DNA of 60,984 nucleotides from Saprospiraceae bacterium (lineage in GTDB: Bacteria > Bacteroidota > Bacteroidia > Chitinophagales > Saprospiraceae). Below are positions 59,815-60,984 of the stretch, one piece after another. The notes beneath the pieces are model-generated. The model ran no database searches and was not told the origin of the DNA. It saw nothing but the letters and a program-made list of their open reading frames with translations. The number at the start of each line of letters is the position of its first letter. The stretch's first letter is position 1. The translations under genes and the position numbers were made by a program. The stretch covers positions 1 through 60,984 of the forward strand of contig JANQZX010000131.1 in assembly GCA_030728245.1 (NCBI GenBank), written 5' to 3'.

Positions 59815-60009
59815 ATGAATATTTCGCCAGTTCTACATAAAGCACCCTTTAAGTCATTTGATGAAAAAAAGAATGATCTAAATTATTGGTTATCCCAGCC
59901 TTTGATAAAAAGACTTGAAGCGGTGACCTTTTTAATATCGCAAACGGTAGATCTTAAAACTACCAGAATGGATAAGTCTCATGTAGTAAGAAGAAAGCTG
60001 AAAGTATGA
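59815..60009 (+). CDS. 64-aa partner of a nucleotidyltransferase
   Basis: The protein reads MNISPVLHKAPFKSFDEKKN, DLNYWLSQPLIKRLEAVTFL, ISQTVDLKTTRMDKSHVVRR, KLKV. Small proteins of this type, with a helical RLEAV core and a basic end, commonly precede AbiEii/MNT-like nucleotidyltransferase genes in Bacteroidota, as I recall. It overlaps the next gene by ATGA, which supports coupling. Biochemical function is unknown; a toxin-antitoxin or phage-defence setting is likely from context. Confidence 0.6.
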   Translation: MNISPVLHKAPFKSFDEKKNDLNYWLSQPLIKRLEAVTFLISQTVDLKTTRMDKSHVVRRKLKV

Positions 60010-60137
60010 CATTAGCTCAGGATTTTGAAGACTTTGTTAAACTCCTTAATAAACACCAAGTTGATTATATGGTAGTTGGTGGCTATGCGTTGGCATTTCA
60101 CAAAGCTGGTAAAATTCCTGAAAACCGTTGGAATTAG
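60006..60137 (+). pseudogene. Truncated nucleotidyltransferase gene
   Basis: The frame starts MTLAQDFEDFVKLLNKHQVD and YMVVGGYALAFH, the N-terminal part of a minimal/AbiEii-like nucleotidyltransferase, with the GGYALAFHG-type motif. It then turns into KAGKIPENRWN and stops at 60135-60137. The catalytic DxD strand that should follow about ten residues after GGYALAFH is missing. The gene has been cut, with the break near 60100. What follows to 60298 contains no clear gene. Confidence 0.7.
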
Positions 60138-60298
60138 CTATGATGACGTAGAAATTTAAAATTTTGTTGCTGGAAATTAGTGGTTTATACATTTCCATGA
60201 AGGCCAAAATGATTTTGTCTTTGACTATCCAGTCTATGTCGCCAAAACGCTGATTGAATGCGTTTTGAATATTTTCTAAAGTGAAACTGCATGTTTTA

Positions 60299-60984
60299 TT
60301 ATTGATTATCGTTATGAAATTGCTTTTCAATTAATGCTTGCAACTCCTCTCTGTTGGGTAGGTACAACTGATATTTACTTACAAATAATTGAGATGTTAT
60401 ATTGTGCATAGCATATTGTACCAGCAAATCGTCTTTTTCTTTGGCTAACACAATGCCAATTGGTGGATTATCGCCTTCTGTATTTTCCTCATTTTCAAAA
60501 TAACCCAAATACATATTCATTTGCCCTACGGCTTCGTAACCTGCTTCTCCCTTTTTTAAATCAATCAGCACAAAACATTTTAAAATTCGGTGGTAAAAAA
60601 CCAAATCAACATAATGATTTCTGTTGCCTAAAGTAATTCGGTATTGCCTGCCTATAAAAGCAAAACCTTTACCTAACTCTAATAAAAAAGTTTGCAAATG
60701 CTCTATCAGCTTTGCTTCTAAATCGGTTTCGCTTAAATGATAAGGCTCTGGAATTTTCAAAAACTCAAGCACATAAGGTTCTCGTAGAATATCGGCTGGC
60801 TTTTCAAGTAATTGACCTTGTTGTGCCAATTGTAAAATGCCTGATTTATCTTTTGATGCTGCTAAACGCAGAAATAAAGACGATTTTTTTTGCCGTTTTA
60901 ATTCTGTAGTACTCCAATTTTCTAATATGGCTTGTTGCTGGTAAAAAGAACGTTCTAAAGGGTCATCTATCTTTACCAATTCAC
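60299..60984 (-). CDS. DUF1016 (YhcG-type) PDDEXK nuclease, C-terminal part
   Basis: The last 228 codons of a gene that continues past the right edge. DPLERSFYQQQAILENWSTT, ELKRQKKSSLFLRLA, FAFIGRQYRITLGNRNHYVD and LVFYHRILKCFVLIDLKKGE carry the PDDEXK-like core (Asp in YVDLVFY, then the LIDLKKGE Asp-x-Lys). The N-terminal DUF1016_N domain lies outside the window. Such proteins are linked to restriction-modification and other defence loci, and to toxin-like nuclease activity. Confidence 0.88.
   Translation of the reverse strand, partial: ELVKIDDPLERSFYQQQAILENWSTTELKRQKKSSLFLRLAASKDKSGILQLAQQGQLLEKPADILREPYVLEFLKIPEPYHLSETDLEAKLIEHLQTFLLELGKGFAFIGRQYRITLGNRNHYVDLVFYHRILKCFVLIDLKKGEAGYEAVGQMNMYLGYFENEENTEGDNPPIGIVLAKEKDDLLVQYAMHNITSQLFVSKYQLYLPNREELQALIEKQFHNDNQ

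Noticed and set aside
60046-60330. 94-codon minus-strand open frame next to the DUF1016 gene
   Set aside because: It overlaps both the DUF1016 end and the truncated nucleotidyltransferase start in other frames and shows no recognisable domain.
1-60984. CRISPR arrays, rRNA and tRNA genes
   Set aside because: Reading both strands showed no regularly spaced direct repeats, no rRNA-like blocks and no tRNA T-loop/acceptor pattern that could be folded with confidence.

Overview
The window is AT-rich, gene-dense DNA from a member of the Bacteroidota. The evidence is the promoter style (TAnnTTTG boxes, weak ribosome-binding sites), the Bat aerotolerance operon with MoxR and DUF58 partners, outer-membrane DUF5916 and PorT-like barrels, FG-GAP and two-component-propeller proteins, and a GHMP/mevalonate-type kinase. 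The order or family cannot be fixed from this piece. No rRNA, tRNA or CRISPR array was recognised.

Layout. (1) 1-10.8 kb is an accessory island in which every gene and gene remnant lies on the + strand. It holds a serine hydrolase, an NTF2-like protein, a DUF1801 protein, a TacA/TacT-type toxin-antitoxin pair with a palindromic operator, an MscS channel, a decayed acetyltransferase-like gene with a duplicated tail, a prohibitin-like lipoprotein, a propeller protein, a Fic protein, a DinB protein and a DUF3052-like protein. Related 80-140-bp intergenic repeats with inverted-repeat arms follow several of these genes, which makes the stretch look like a cassette array. (2) 10.9-21.4 kb is mostly a minus-strand housekeeping block: FG-GAP protein, unusual Nramp protein, NAD kinase, BamA-like barrel, CBS, TM2-TPR-SHOCT, PP2C phosphatase, MazG-like protein, Dtd and an HMCES/YedK-like protein. 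(3) 21.4-23.6 kb holds heme A synthase between two very AT-rich gaps. The right gap has four identical DnaA-box-like 9-mers and a bracketing direct repeat, and is a candidate replication origin. (4) 23.6-33.2 kb carries Aat, an M23 peptidase, Bcp, a HAD phosphatase, an APH-fold protein, Map, a MoaD-like protein, an alkyltransferase, an OmpA lipoprotein and a DUF5916 protein. (5) 33.2-41.8 kb is the MoxR-DUF58-BatA-BatB/C-BatD operon, then LptB with two overlapping small lipoproteins. (6) 41.9-52.7 kb holds an outer-membrane barrel, a LysM glucosaminidase, a translationally coupled acyl-CoA dehydrogenase/kinase-like pair (ACAD10/11-like), RsmG, an amino-acid permease, a class C serine hydrolase, a dinD gene broken by one stop codon, and SelO. 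(7) 53.6-58.1 kb is a probably acquired block: an IS3 orfA remnant, a molybdopterin hydroxylase with its 2Fe-2S subunit, an NTF2-like protein and a divergent AraC regulator. (8) 58.4-61 kb is a second accessory area with HigBA, a degraded NTF2-like tail, a 64-aa protein with a truncated nucleotidyltransferase, and a DUF1016 nuclease cut by the window edge.

How the genes fit together. The central blocks serve envelope biogenesis (LptB, BamA-like, OmpA, LysM hydrolase, M23 peptidase), oxidative-stress tolerance (Bat, Bcp), cofactor supply (NadK, MoaD-like, CtaA) and translation quality control (Dtd, Map, Aat, RsmG). The two ends and the 53.6-58 kb block are the variable parts, where conflict and toxin-type genes (TacAT-like, Fic, HigBA, nucleotidyltransferase remnant, DUF1016) and broken genes concentrate.
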